From positions 1 to 15,100 of the forward strand of contig JALVEF010000111.1 in NCBI GenBank assembly GCA_027031185.1: a DNA stretch of 15,100 bases, in the 5' to 3' direction. Made by a program: the position numbers and the translations under genes. Below the pieces are notes generated by a model. It was given only the letters and a program-made list of their open reading frames with translations, was not told where the DNA came from and did no database searches. The DNA is from Saprospiraceae bacterium (GTDB lineage: Bacteria; Bacteroidota; Bacteroidia; Chitinophagales; Saprospiraceae). This document shows positions 1 through 6,401 of the stretch, piece after piece (position 1 is the stretch's first letter; the number at the start of each line of letters is the position of its first letter).

Positions 1-22
1 GCAAAGTCGGCTAAAGCCGGCA

Positions 23-51
23 GCAAGGCAAGGCAAGGCAAGGCAAGGCAA
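23..51. repeat. GCAAG pentanucleotide tandem repeat
   Basis: About 5.8 perfect copies of the 5-bp unit GCAAG lie in the intergenic DNA beyond the 3' end of nrdB. A small inverted repeat (CGGCT/AGCCG, 8-19) precedes them. No reading frame containing the repeat can be supported inside the window. The tract is of a kind that can change length by slippage; any role is unknown. Confidence 0.8.
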
Positions 52-147
52 TACCGAACATCATCCCGCTCGCCCGGCATCGCTTGTGCCAAAAATAAAT
101 TTGGTGCTACCATTAGCGTACGCGGAGGACTGATTGGCTGCCCCACT

Positions 148-177
148 GCCTGATGGAATGAACCCCATCAGGCTTTT
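148..177. terminator. Hairpin downstream of nrdB, possible terminator
   Basis: A perfect 9-bp stem (GCCTGATGG at 148-156, CCATCAGGC at 165-173) closes an 8-nt loop about 36 bp past the nrdB stop. The T-run (TTTT, 174-177) follows the stem on the plus strand. On the minus strand, where nrdB is read, no U-tract follows. It may therefore serve a plus-strand transcript entering from the left, or only protect the nrdB mRNA 3' end. The remaining DNA of 1-208 shows nothing else recognisable. Confidence 0.45.
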
Positions 178-208
178 GCCCCAAGGACGTAACAAAGCCT
201 CCTGAAGC

Positions 209-1330
209 TCAAAAGTCAAAGTCCTCATCAGATGATGCGGTCATGTCAATACCGCCCACGACGTAAGAGCTGATTTCGGTCTCTTGCGGCAGAACTTCCA
301 CCGTGTCGTTTTTGAGCCAATGGTTGATCCAGGTGAGTGGGTTGTTGGTCTCACCATAGATTGGCTCGAGACCTACACCGCGGAGCCGCTTGTCTGTAAG
401 ATATTTCATGTATTTGGTCAGGAGCTTGGCGTTGAGACCGATGATGGAACCTTTTTCAAACAGGTACTCGGCCCAGCGCATCTCTTGCTCGGCGGCGTCC
501 CTGAACAGGGCATAAACTTCGTCTTCAAGCCCGGGGATCAAGTGGGCAAAGCCTTCGGATTCGTTTTTCTGGAGAGCACGGATCATCTTGAGGGTGACGG
601 CCAAGTGTTCGTTTTCATCGCGTGCGATGAATTTGATGATTTTGGCGTTGCCCTCCATTTTTTTGTTTTCGGCAAAGGCGAAGGCACAGGCAAATGACAC
701 ATAAAACCGGACCCCTTCCAGAATGTTGACGGAAATAAGCGCGAGGTACAGTTTCTTTTTTAGCTCGTCGAGGGTGATTTCTTTGTCTGCTTTCATGCCC
801 AACTGCCGGGCTTGGTACCGGATGAGCGCATGGTAAAAGTCGTTGTATTTTTCGGTGACGGCGCCGGCGCGCTCCTGGATCATGGTATTGTCCATGATTT
901 GGTCGAAGACGGCGACGGGGTCGGGATAGACGTTTTTGATGATGTACGAATAGCTCATCGAGTGGATGGTCTCGAAGAAGTCCCAAATAATGATGGCTTC
1001 TTCGACTTCGGGTAAGGTCACTACCTGACCGAAAGTGAGAAAGGGAGAGCGTCCCTGTACACTGTCGAGCAGGATTTGGTACTTGAGATTTTCGGTAAAG
1101 ATAAAGCGCTCCTGTTCGGTCAGACTTTGGAAGTCATTGACGTCTTTGACCAAAGACACTTCTTCGGGGCGCCAAAAGTAGCTGAGCATGCGCTGGGAGA
1201 GCCGCTCATAAAAAGGGTATTTCTGAATGTCGTAGCGCTGTAGATTTTTGCCTTCGCCGAAGAAGATGGGTTCATTGAGGAAGTCTATCTTTTGGGAGTT
1301 GTACAGACTGGGGATGTGCTTTTCCTTCAT
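209..1330 (-). CDS. nrdB: Class Ia ribonucleotide reductase, beta (R2) subunit
   Basis: Small subunit of ribonucleoside-diphosphate reductase. It holds the di-iron/tyrosyl-radical cofactor that starts reduction of NDPs to dNDPs in the NrdA active site. The 373-residue length is close to E. coli NrdB. By motif alignment the metal ligands are D89, E120, H123, E205, E239 and H242. The radical tyrosine is Y127 (ETIHSMSY), so this looks like a Tyr-radical class Ia enzyme, not a Phe-type class Ic. W53 (FWRPEEV) and C-terminal Y356 of the electron-transfer path are present, with an acidic tail ending DEDFDF that would bind NrdA. I start at the ATG at 1330. The frame stays open to 1393, but the extra 21 residues run through the tonB terminator and look non-native. 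No SD is visible; the leader is GAGAAAAT. nrdA is not in the window and may lie to the left. Confidence 0.97.
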   Translation of the reverse strand: MKEKHIPSLYNSQKIDFLNEPIFFGEGKNLQRYDIQKYPFYERLSQRMLSYFWRPEEVSLVKDVNDFQSLTEQERFIFTENLKYQILLDSVQGRSPFLTFGQVVTLPEVEEAIIIWDFFETIHSMSYSYIIKNVYPDPVAVFDQIMDNTMIQERAGAVTEKYNDFYHALIRYQARQLGMKADKEITLDELKKKLYLALISVNILEGVRFYVSFACAFAFAENKKMEGNAKIIKFIARDENEHLAVTLKMIRALQKNESEGFAHLIPGLEDEVYALFRDAAEQEMRWAEYLFEKGSIIGLNAKLLTKYMKYLTDKRLRGVGLEPIYGETNNPLTWINHWLKNDTVEVLPQETEISSYVVGGIDMTASSDEDFDF

Positions 1331-1354
1331 ATTTTCTCGTCTTGACAGCCCTGT

Positions 1355-1382
1355 AAAAAAGCCACGCGCGGGCGCGCGTGGC
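1355..1382 (-). terminator. Rho-independent terminator of the exbB-tonB operon
   Basis: On the minus strand a GC-rich palindrome (GCCACGCGCG/CGCGCGTGGC, 1361-1382) is followed at once by six T residues (1360-1355). It starts 41 bp past the tonB stop and ends only 24 bp before the nrdB start codon, so it separates the two transcription units. Confidence 0.88.
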
Positions 1383-1423
1383 AAATATCGCAAAAGTTTT
1401 GAAGTCCGGCCGGTGCGGGGGGC

Positions 1424-2338
1424 CTAATTTTTGAACTTGAAAGTAAAAGTAATGGTGCCGCACTGCTTGGACGGACCTTTGGTGAATTTGAACTTGCGGG
1501 CGTTGGCCTTGGCGATTTTGATGAGCGCCGGCTCGGTAGAATTGGATCCTTTTTGTGTGTATTCGGCACTGATGACCTGGCCGGAGGCATCTACGCAGAC
1601 TTTGACCACAATGCGTCCCGACTTATTAGTGGGGTTTTCAACTTTGGGCTCTGCGAGAACGCCCCGGTTGCTCAGTCCGCCCCCGACTTTACCGTGACCA
1701 AAACCGACTTTGTTGGCATTGGGATCACCGGTGGGCAGGCCCTGGCTGCCGGGTTTGTTGGTATTCCCCTGGCCGCTGCCTTTGTTGTGGCTGAAGACGC
1801 CACCGTACTTTTTCTTGGCGGCTTCTTTTTCCGCCTTTTTTTTGCGGGCTTCTTCTTCGGCCTTGCGCTTGCGGGCTTCTTCTTCGGCCTTGCGCTTGCG
1901 GGCTTCTTCTTCGGCCTTTTTGCGGTCTTCTTCGCGGGCTTTGCGGCTCTCGCGCTCCTTTTTCTTTTTGAGCTCAATGGCGGCGCGTTCTTCGCTGGTC
2001 AGCACTTTTTTGTGCGTGGATGTGGTCGGCTTGGTCTTAGCCGGCTTGGGATCCGGCTCGGGCACCGGGTCCGGTTCGGGTACCGGCTCGGTCTTTTCCG
2101 GCTCGGCCGGCGGCGTGGGATCCATCAGGTCAGGATCCTGGTCTTGTGTAGCCGGGCGGTCATCGCCCTGTCCCATATCCGGCTGCCCAAAGGACACCAT
2201 GACGCCTTCCATCCCGGGTGGAGGTACCGGAAAGCGCAGTAAGGGCAAAAACAACAAGATGATGATCCCCAGGTGGATGATGGCACTGGTGGTTTTGCTC
2301 CGGCGCTTGTCTCTGTCGTGTATTTCGTGGTTGTCCAT
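1424..2338 (-). CDS. tonB: TonB/TolA-like energy-transducing protein
   Basis: Periplasm-spanning protein expected to carry ExbB/ExbD proton-motive energy to outer-membrane TonB-dependent receptors. It has 304 residues. A short cytoplasmic N-terminus leads to one membrane segment (about 18-35) with S18 and H22 spaced as in the S-x3-H motif of E. coli TonB (S16/H20). A Pro/Glu/Asp-rich stretch follows (about 73-104, repeats of PEPDP). Then comes a Lys/Glu/Ala helix (about 115-178) containing the repeated unit EEEARKRKA, as in TolA domain II. A Gly/Asn linker (about 185-228) leads to a C-terminal TonB/TolA-type domain (about 229-304). That domain carries two cysteines, C248 and C293. The gene is last in exbB-exbD-exbD-tonB, after a 118-bp gap with two hairpins. 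A TolA-like role in envelope constriction is the main alternative; without a neighbouring tolB/pal, TonB is more likely. Confidence 0.88.
   Translation of the reverse strand: MDNHEIHDRDKRRSKTTSAIIHLGIIILLFLPLLRFPVPPPGMEGVMVSFGQPDMGQGDDRPATQDQDPDLMDPTPPAEPEKTEPVPEPDPVPEPDPKPAKTKPTTSTHKKVLTSEERAAIELKKKKERESRKAREEDRKKAEEEARKRKAEEEARKRKAEEEARKKKAEKEAAKKKYGGVFSHNKGSGQGNTNKPGSQGLPTGDPNANKVGFGHGKVGGGLSNRGVLAEPKVENPTNKSGRIVVKVCVDASGQVISAEYTQKGSNSTEPALIKIAKANARKFKFTKGPSKQCGTITFTFKFKN
1844..1918 (-). repeat. 27-bp tandem repeat inside tonB
   Basis: About 2.8 copies of a 27-bp unit (1844-1870, 1871-1897, 1898-1918 partial), identical over their shared length. They encode the 9-residue charged helix repeat EEEARKRKA. 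The unit length keeps the frame, so copy number could change without breaking the gene. Confidence 0.88.
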
Positions 2339-2398
2339 GACCGTGGATTTATGACTCTGATGCTATAAACGGCAAAAAGGTTGTTTTTGTGATATGGG

Positions 2399-2447
2399 CT
2401 TAACACGTGGTTAAGAAAGCCGAACCCCGCGTGTCCGCAGGACACGC
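2399..2447 (-). promoter_or_regulatory. Two intra-operon hairpins before tonB
   Basis: The 118-bp gap between the second exbD and tonB holds two perfect inverted repeats. One is an 8-bp stem with a 3-nt loop (GCGTGTCC 2429-2436, GGACACGC 2440-2447). The other is a 6-bp stem (CTTAAC 2399-2404, GTTAAG 2410-2415) around ACGTG. Neither has a good U-tract on the minus strand. They may be an attenuator or an mRNA processing/stability element that sets TonB level apart from ExbB/ExbD; this is inference. I found no TAnnTTTG box in this gap. Confidence 0.45.
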
Positions 2448-2456
2448 AAACTTCTT

Positions 2457-2849
2457 TTATTCTTCGGCGGCCATAATGGTCTCGATGTGGTGACGCATGG
2501 CCATATCCATGACGGTGACGACGCTTTCGACGGGGGCATTGGGATCCGGTTCGATGACGATGACGGGCTTGCGCTTGCGGGCGAGGCGCTGCATTTTAGA
2601 GAGCAGGCGCCCGATGGATACGCGGTGGCCGTTGTAGCGGTAGTTGCCTTTTTGGTCAATGCGGACGGTAGGAGTGTTGTCGGTGGCCGTTGGCGTGCTG
2701 TGTGTCTTGCCGGGCAGTTTGAGATTGAGGGCATTGGGGGTGACGAGGCTGGAGGTGAGCATGAAGAAGATGAGCAACAGGAAGATGATGTCCGTCAGGG
2801 AGGACATGTTAAACTGCGCAGTGACGCGGGACCGTTTTTTCAGAGCCAT
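2457..2849 (-). CDS. exbD: ExbD/TolR family protein (second copy)
   Basis: Single-span inner-membrane partner of ExbB in the TonB motor. It has 130 residues: a basic cytoplasmic start, a membrane helix at about 17-37 (SSLTDIIFLLLIFFML) with D20 as the proton-carrying aspartate conserved in ExbD/TolR/MotB, and a periplasmic domain to the end. It starts 3 bp after the stop of the first exbD, so the two are almost certainly co-transcribed and probably translationally coupled. The first about 35 residues nearly match the other copy, but the periplasmic domain differs, which suggests two distinct subunits rather than a redundant duplicate. Paired exbD genes after exbB are common in Bacteroidota. 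Confidence 0.93.
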   Translation of the reverse strand: MALKKRSRVTAQFNMSSLTDIIFLLLIFFMLTSSLVTPNALNLKLPGKTHSTPTATDNTPTVRIDQKGNYRYNGHRVSIGRLLSKMQRLARKRKPVIVIEPDPNAPVESVVTVMDMAMRHHIETIMAAEE

Positions 2850-2852
2850 GAT

Positions 2853-3254
2853 TCAGGATTTGGGAGCTTTGGTGGCGATAATGGCGCGCATTTTAAGGCT
2901 GTTGGCGACTTTCATCATGTCTTTGACCTTGCGGAAGGGGACGCCCTTTTCGGCAACGATGGTCAGGGTGGCCTTGTCTTTGTTTGACTGGGTGGCCAGG
3001 GCCATGCGGACGCGGGAGCGGATGGCGGCCGGTGCGATTTTTTTGCCGTTGAACTGATACTGGCCGTTTTTGCGGATGGCGACGGTGATATTGACGGGCG
3101 CCACCGTCTTGGACTCGGACTCCGGCAGGTCGTACATGTCCAGCTTGACCATCGTGGAGGTAAGCATAAAGAAGATGAGCAGCAGGAAGATGATGTCCGT
3201 CAGGGAAGACATGCTGAACTCCGGCGTGATTCTTATGCGACGTTTCAGGGCCAT
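2853..3254 (-). CDS. exbD: ExbD/TolR family protein (first copy)
   Basis: 133-residue ExbD/TolR protein with the same plan as its downstream neighbour: basic N-terminus, membrane helix at about 17-37 carrying D20, and a periplasmic domain. The gene begins 11 bp after the exbB stop, in operon order exbB-exbD-exbD-tonB. The membrane-helix coding stretch (3157-3220) matches the second copy (2752-2815) at 58 of 64 bases, all differences being transitions, whereas the rest is poorly matched. It should join ExbB pentamers as the proton-driven stator of the TonB system. Confidence 0.93.
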   Translation of the reverse strand: MALKRRIRITPEFSMSSLTDIIFLLLIFFMLTSTMVKLDMYDLPESESKTVAPVNITVAIRKNGQYQFNGKKIAPAAIRSRVRMALATQSNKDKATLTIVAEKGVPFRKVKDMMKVANSLKMRAIIATKAPKS

Positions 3255-3265
3255 CGGGCGGCGAT

Positions 3266-3940
3266 TTAGGTGGGTTCTTGGAGCAAGTCCATAAACTCGG
3301 TGGTGGATCGCTCCATCTTAAAGACGGCTTTGTCCACCAGAGAGACGAGGTAGTTGTAGCCGGCCAGGGCCAGGATGCCGACGACCAGTCCAAGTGCGGT
3401 GGTGAGCAGGGCCTGATAGATGCCGCCCGCCAGTTCCGCAGGGCCGACATTTTCTTTGGTGGCCATGGTGTAAAAGGCCATGATCATACCGGTGACGGTG
3501 CCGAAGAAGCCGATCATCGGGGCGATACCGGCAATACTGGCCAGCGTGGATAGATTTTTTTCCAACTTGAACAACTCCAGATTGCCCACATTCTCGATGG
3601 CGGCATCAATATCCCGCAGGGGCTTGCCGATGCGCATGAGGCCTTTTTCGACCATACGGGCCACAGGCGTGTCTTGGGTCCGGCATAGGGCCATGGCAGC
3701 GTCAATATTGCCGGCCTGCACGTTCATGCGGATATTGTTCATGAAATTCTCATCCACCTGTGTGGCGCGCTTGATTGTGAAATAGCGCTCAAAGAAAATG
3801 TAGGTACCCACGACGGACAATAACAGGATGATGGCCACAATCACAACGCTCATCAACCCGCCGGACACGATGATATCCCACAAACTCTGTGTGCCCTCGT
3901 GCATGGCGACGTCTTGCAAAAACAGCGGAAAATAAGTCAT
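3266..3940 (-). CDS. exbB: MotA/TolQ/ExbB proton channel family protein
   Basis: Proton-channel subunit of the TonB motor, first gene of the operon. It has 224 residues and three predicted membrane segments (about 27-50, 133-157, 176-200) with the large cytoplasmic loop between the first two, the ExbB/TolQ topology. Conserved channel threonines are visible in GTVTGM (T148) and LLTTALGL (T181). The position matching the E. coli ExbB channel glutamate (E176, in GIAEALLATAIGL) is Gln here (GIYQALLTTALGL, Q176). The start at 3940 follows an A-rich leader typical of Bacteroidota; M13 is a less likely alternative. A -7 promoter element lies 71 bp upstream. Confidence 0.94.
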   Translation of the reverse strand: MTYFPLFLQDVAMHEGTQSLWDIIVSGGLMSVVIVAIILLLSVVGTYIFFERYFTIKRATQVDENFMNNIRMNVQAGNIDAAMALCRTQDTPVARMVEKGLMRIGKPLRDIDAAIENVGNLELFKLEKNLSTLASIAGIAPMIGFFGTVTGMIMAFYTMATKENVGPAELAGGIYQALLTTALGLVVGILALAGYNYLVSLVDKAVFKMERSTTEFMDLLQEPT

Positions 3941-4010
3941 GTTTAGTTTTGGGTTTTGTCGTTTGTTCCAATTTCCGGTATCGCCGCGAAGAGCCGGCGA
4001 TGCAGCGCCG

Positions 4011-4018
4011 CAAATATA
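4011..4018 (-). promoter_or_regulatory. Promoter -7 element for exbB-exbD-exbD-tonB
   Basis: TATATTTG on the minus strand matches the Bacteroidota -7 consensus TAnnTTTG exactly, 70 bp before the exbB start. The -33 region is weak (TTTA about 16 bp upstream). A 5-bp inverted repeat (CGGCG/CGCCG, 3995-4010) abuts it, covering the likely transcription start. Confidence 0.6.
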
Positions 4019-4088
4019 ACGAAAAAATTGTGCGTAAAGTCTTTTGGCATTGATTTTCAGGCAAAAAGATATGATGATAGTTTAGTTT

Positions 4089-4105
4089 GCGGCCCGTTGG
4101 GCCGC
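4089..4105. other. Hairpin in the divergent intergenic region
   Basis: Perfect 7-bp GC stem (GCGGCCC 4089-4095, GGGCCGC 4099-4105) with a 3-nt loop, between the two divergent promoters. Neither strand has a following T-run, so it is not a typical terminator. It could be an operator or a relic of an older transcript end. Confidence 0.45.
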
Positions 4106-4133
4106 GATGTATTAAAAAAAGTAGTAATCAGAT

Positions 4134-4165
4134 TTTGCTTAGGGGGCAAGTAGTGCGTAACTTTG
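4134..4165 (+). promoter_or_regulatory. Promoter of the T9SS-secreted protein gene
   Basis: TTTG (4134-4137), a 20-bp spacer and TAACTTTG (4158-4165) match both the -33 and -7 elements of the Bacteroidota primary sigma factor. The predicted leader is about 25 nt, A-rich, with no SD. Confidence 0.72.
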
Positions 4166-4193
4166 CCTCGATTTCTAACCTAAAAAGAAAAAT

Positions 4194-6203
4194 ATGAACC
4201 GTCTCAACCTTCTACTCACTTTTTTCCTGCTGTGGAGCCTGGTGCCGCTCCAGGCTCAACTGACAAACTTCACCGATGATTTTGAATCCTACGATGACGG
4301 GGACTTCATTGCGGCGTCCTCCTCGCGCTGGACAACCTGGTCCGGTGGGACGCCTGCCGAGGATACGAAAGTAACGACTGAACAGGCATACAGTGGCACT
4401 AAGTCACTCAAATTTCAGGGTACGCCTGGCGGAGGCCCTGCCGATATCATCCTTCCTTTTGGTGCCAAGGCCACGGACGGCGCAATGATTTTCAGTTTTC
4501 AACTCTATGTGCCGGCTGGTAAAAATGCCTACTTTAACTTCCAGCGCGAGACCAGTCCGGGCGTGGCCTGGACGGAAGAAGTCTTCTTTAATGAGGATGG
4601 CAGTATAACCGGCACGAATCTACCCTTCACCGGCCATTTTAATCACGATGCCTGGAATAAGGTGGTTTTTGGCGCCGACTTCTCTGCCAACGAGTGGTTC
4701 GTTTATGTAAACGGGCAGTACGTGGGAGGCTTTTCGCATCCGGTCAATGCCGCCGCTTCCGTGGATATTTTCCCCGTGAATGCCGATGCCGTATTTTACA
4801 TTGATGACGTAAACCTGGTGTTCTTCCAACCACCGCTTACCTACGAGCCGCTCAATGCCATATTGCAATATGTCAAGTCGAGCGACAAGGTTTTGGCCGG
4901 GCAGCCCTATGATTTTGACCTCTACTTCCGCAACTACGGCCAGCAGGACATTAACTCCATCGTCTTTCAAATATCCGACGGTACCAATAGCTGGACACAG
5001 TCTGTCTCCGGCTTAAACTTGGCCCCTCAGGCCGAAACGCATGTCCAGTTGGACAGTGTCGCAGGTAGTATTCCGGCGGGCATTACCAATGTCAGTTTTG
5101 AAATTGTGTCGGTCAATGGGATGACGGATGACACGACAGGCAATAAAATCAACTTTTCTATCACTGCCGTGGAGCCGGCCCCGCACCGCAAAGTGCTGAT
5201 CGAAGAGGGCACCGGCACCTGGTGTCAATGGTGCCCGCGCGGCGCTATCTTTATGGAGCAGATGGGCAATTTGTATCCCCAGCATTTTGTAGGGATAGCT
5301 GTCCATGCGGGCAATGATCCGATGGCAATGGACAGTTATGCTTCCCAAATCGGCTATGCAGGCTTCCCCCAAATGGCGGACGACCGCCACGCGCCGTTTG
5401 ACATTGGCGTATTGTATGACGTACAATCCCGTTTCTTCAACGATATTGTGAAAGTGCCGCCCGCCAAGGTGCACTGCGGCGCCAAAATCATAAACGACAC
5501 GACGTTGGCCGTCACCGCTCAGGCGGATTTCCTGGAAGATGCCACCCAACAATACAAACTCGCCGTCGTATTGGTGGAGGACAGTGTCACCGGTACCGGG
5601 TCCGGTTATGCACAGGCCAATGCCTACTCCGGTGGTGCCAACGGCCCGATGGGCGGCTACGAAAACTTACCTGATCCTGTGCCCGCTTCCCAGATGGTCT
5701 ATAACCACGTGGCGCGTGCGCTCATCTCCCCGTTTAATGGGCTGACCAACGGCCTGCCGGCGGATGCCATGCAAGGTCAGGCTTATGTCGTGCCTATGCC
5801 GGATTATACCCTGCCGGCAAGTTTTGACACCTCTCAACTGAAACTGGTCACCATCCTTTTGGATGCCAACAATAAAGTGGCTAATGTCAATGAACAGAGC
5901 CTGGCGGAAGCCCTGAGCTTTGTGGTGGGCAATGAGGCCATCGCACTGCCGCAAGATCGTGCGACGCTGTATCCCAATCCTGCGACAGACCGGACAGCGG
6001 TATTCATCCGCACGTCAGGGACTACGACAGCTGCTGTCCGGGTGTACAACACATTGGGACAGGCCGTCCTATCCCGTAATCTCGGCCAAATTCACGATGC
6101 GGCACGCGTGGACTTGGATGTCAGCCGCTTGCCCCAGGGTATTTATCACGTAGAAATCCGGCTGGGTAGCAGGATGCTCACGCGTAAGCTGTTGGTACAA
6201 TAA
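4194..6203 (+). CDS. Secreted Omp28/thioredoxin-like protein with T9SS sorting domain
   Basis: 669-residue exported protein. Residues 1-21 are a Sec signal peptide (hydrophobic core LLLTFFLLWSL, likely cut after LQA). Residues about 25-212 resemble a concanavalin/laminin-G-type beta sandwich (opening DDFESYDDGDF, later WFVYVNGQYVGG and FYIDDVNL). About 215-328 is a CARDB/FN3-like beta domain. About 330-580 begins KVLIEEGTGTWCQWCPRG with a C344-x-x-C347 motif, the pattern of Omp28-related, thioredoxin-fold proteins. About 590-669 is a type A type IX secretion C-terminal domain (LYPNPATD, VRVYNTLGQ, LPQGIYHVEI, terminal RKLLVQ). The protein should cross the outer membrane by the T9SS and be released or anchored at the surface. 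The substrate is unknown; the CxxC suggests disulfide exchange but redox activity is not shown. It is monocistronic, with its own promoter and terminator. Confidence 0.9.
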   Translation: MNRLNLLLTFFLLWSLVPLQAQLTNFTDDFESYDDGDFIAASSSRWTTWSGGTPAEDTKVTTEQAYSGTKSLKFQGTPGGGPADIILPFGAKATDGAMIFSFQLYVPAGKNAYFNFQRETSPGVAWTEEVFFNEDGSITGTNLPFTGHFNHDAWNKVVFGADFSANEWFVYVNGQYVGGFSHPVNAAASVDIFPVNADAVFYIDDVNLVFFQPPLTYEPLNAILQYVKSSDKVLAGQPYDFDLYFRNYGQQDINSIVFQISDGTNSWTQSVSGLNLAPQAETHVQLDSVAGSIPAGITNVSFEIVSVNGMTDDTTGNKINFSITAVEPAPHRKVLIEEGTGTWCQWCPRGAIFMEQMGNLYPQHFVGIAVHAGNDPMAMDSYASQIGYAGFPQMADDRHAPFDIGVLYDVQSRFFNDIVKVPPAKVHCGAKIINDTTLAVTAQADFLEDATQQYKLAVVLVEDSVTGTGSGYAQANAYSGGANGPMGGYENLPDPVPASQMVYNHVARALISPFNGLTNGLPADAMQGQAYVVPMPDYTLPASFDTSQLKLVTILLDANNKVANVNEQSLAEALSFVVGNEAIALPQDRATLYPNPATDRTAVFIRTSGTTTAAVRVYNTLGQAVLSRNLGQIHDAARVDLDVSRLPQGIYHVEIRLGSRMLTRKLLVQ

Positions 6204-6229
6204 AAACTGCCATGAGCAAAACTTCTATA

Positions 6230-6256
6230 GCCCGGGCCTTTGGCCCGGGCTTTTTT
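6230..6256 (+). terminator. Rho-independent terminator
   Basis: Perfect 9-bp stem GCCCGGGCC (6230-6238), TTT loop, GGCCCGGGC (6242-6250), then six T residues (6251-6256), 26 bp after the stop of the secreted-protein gene. Confidence 0.95.
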
Positions 6257-6262
6257 ATTTCG

Positions 6263-6280
6263 GGGTACCTAAACAGTTAC
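6263..6280. repeat. Solo 18-bp copy of the MITE right end
   Basis: GGGTACCTAAACAGTTAC here is identical to 12174-12191, the right terminal repeat of the inverted-repeat element upstream of pit. No matching left end or 8-bp duplication is seen around this copy. It lies between the terminator of the preceding gene and the ald promoter. It may be a remnant of an excised or decayed element, or a conserved protein-binding site. Confidence 0.75.
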
Positions 6281-6332
6281 GTTTCAGGTAGATTTTTTCC
6301 GCACGGAGCGGTATGTGAGATATGAAATTATC

Positions 6333-6340
6333 TACCTTTG
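6333..6340 (+). promoter_or_regulatory. Promoter -7 element for ald
   Basis: TACCTTTG matches TAnnTTTG exactly, 61 bp before the ald start codon. The -33 region is poor (TATG about 17 bp upstream), so this promoter may need an activator. Confidence 0.6.
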
Positions 6341-6343
6341 CCC

Positions 6344-6373
6344 GTGCTGCCGCCTCGCCCGATGCGGCAGCAC
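6344..6373 (+). promoter_or_regulatory. 5'-terminal hairpin of the ald mRNA
   Basis: Perfect 10-bp GC-rich stem (GTGCTGCCGC 6344-6353, GCGGCAGCAC 6364-6373) with a 10-nt loop. It begins 4 bp after the -7 box, at about the expected first transcribed base. A plain A/C-rich leader of 28 nt follows up to the ATG. The placement suggests an mRNA 5'-end stabiliser or a regulator-binding palindrome at +1. Confidence 0.65.
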
Positions 6374-6401
6374 TTGATACAAACACAAAACGACAAGCAC
6401 C

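Noticed and set aside
1331..1393. Upstream start of nrdB adding 21 residues
   Set aside because: The extension would be translated through the terminator hairpin, and the family start aligns with the ATG at 1330.
1710..2354. Long plus-strand open frames opposite tonB
   Set aside because: They are antisense to the low-complexity charged region of tonB, and their Ser/Ala/Phe/Leu-rich translations reflect that composition.
6184..6280. GTAAGCTGTTGGTA at 6184 as a left end pairing with the 18-bp repeat at 6263-6280
   Set aside because: The match needs indels, codes for the conserved T9SS C-terminus (RKLLVQ), and the flanks (GCTCACGC and GTTTCAGG) are not duplicated.
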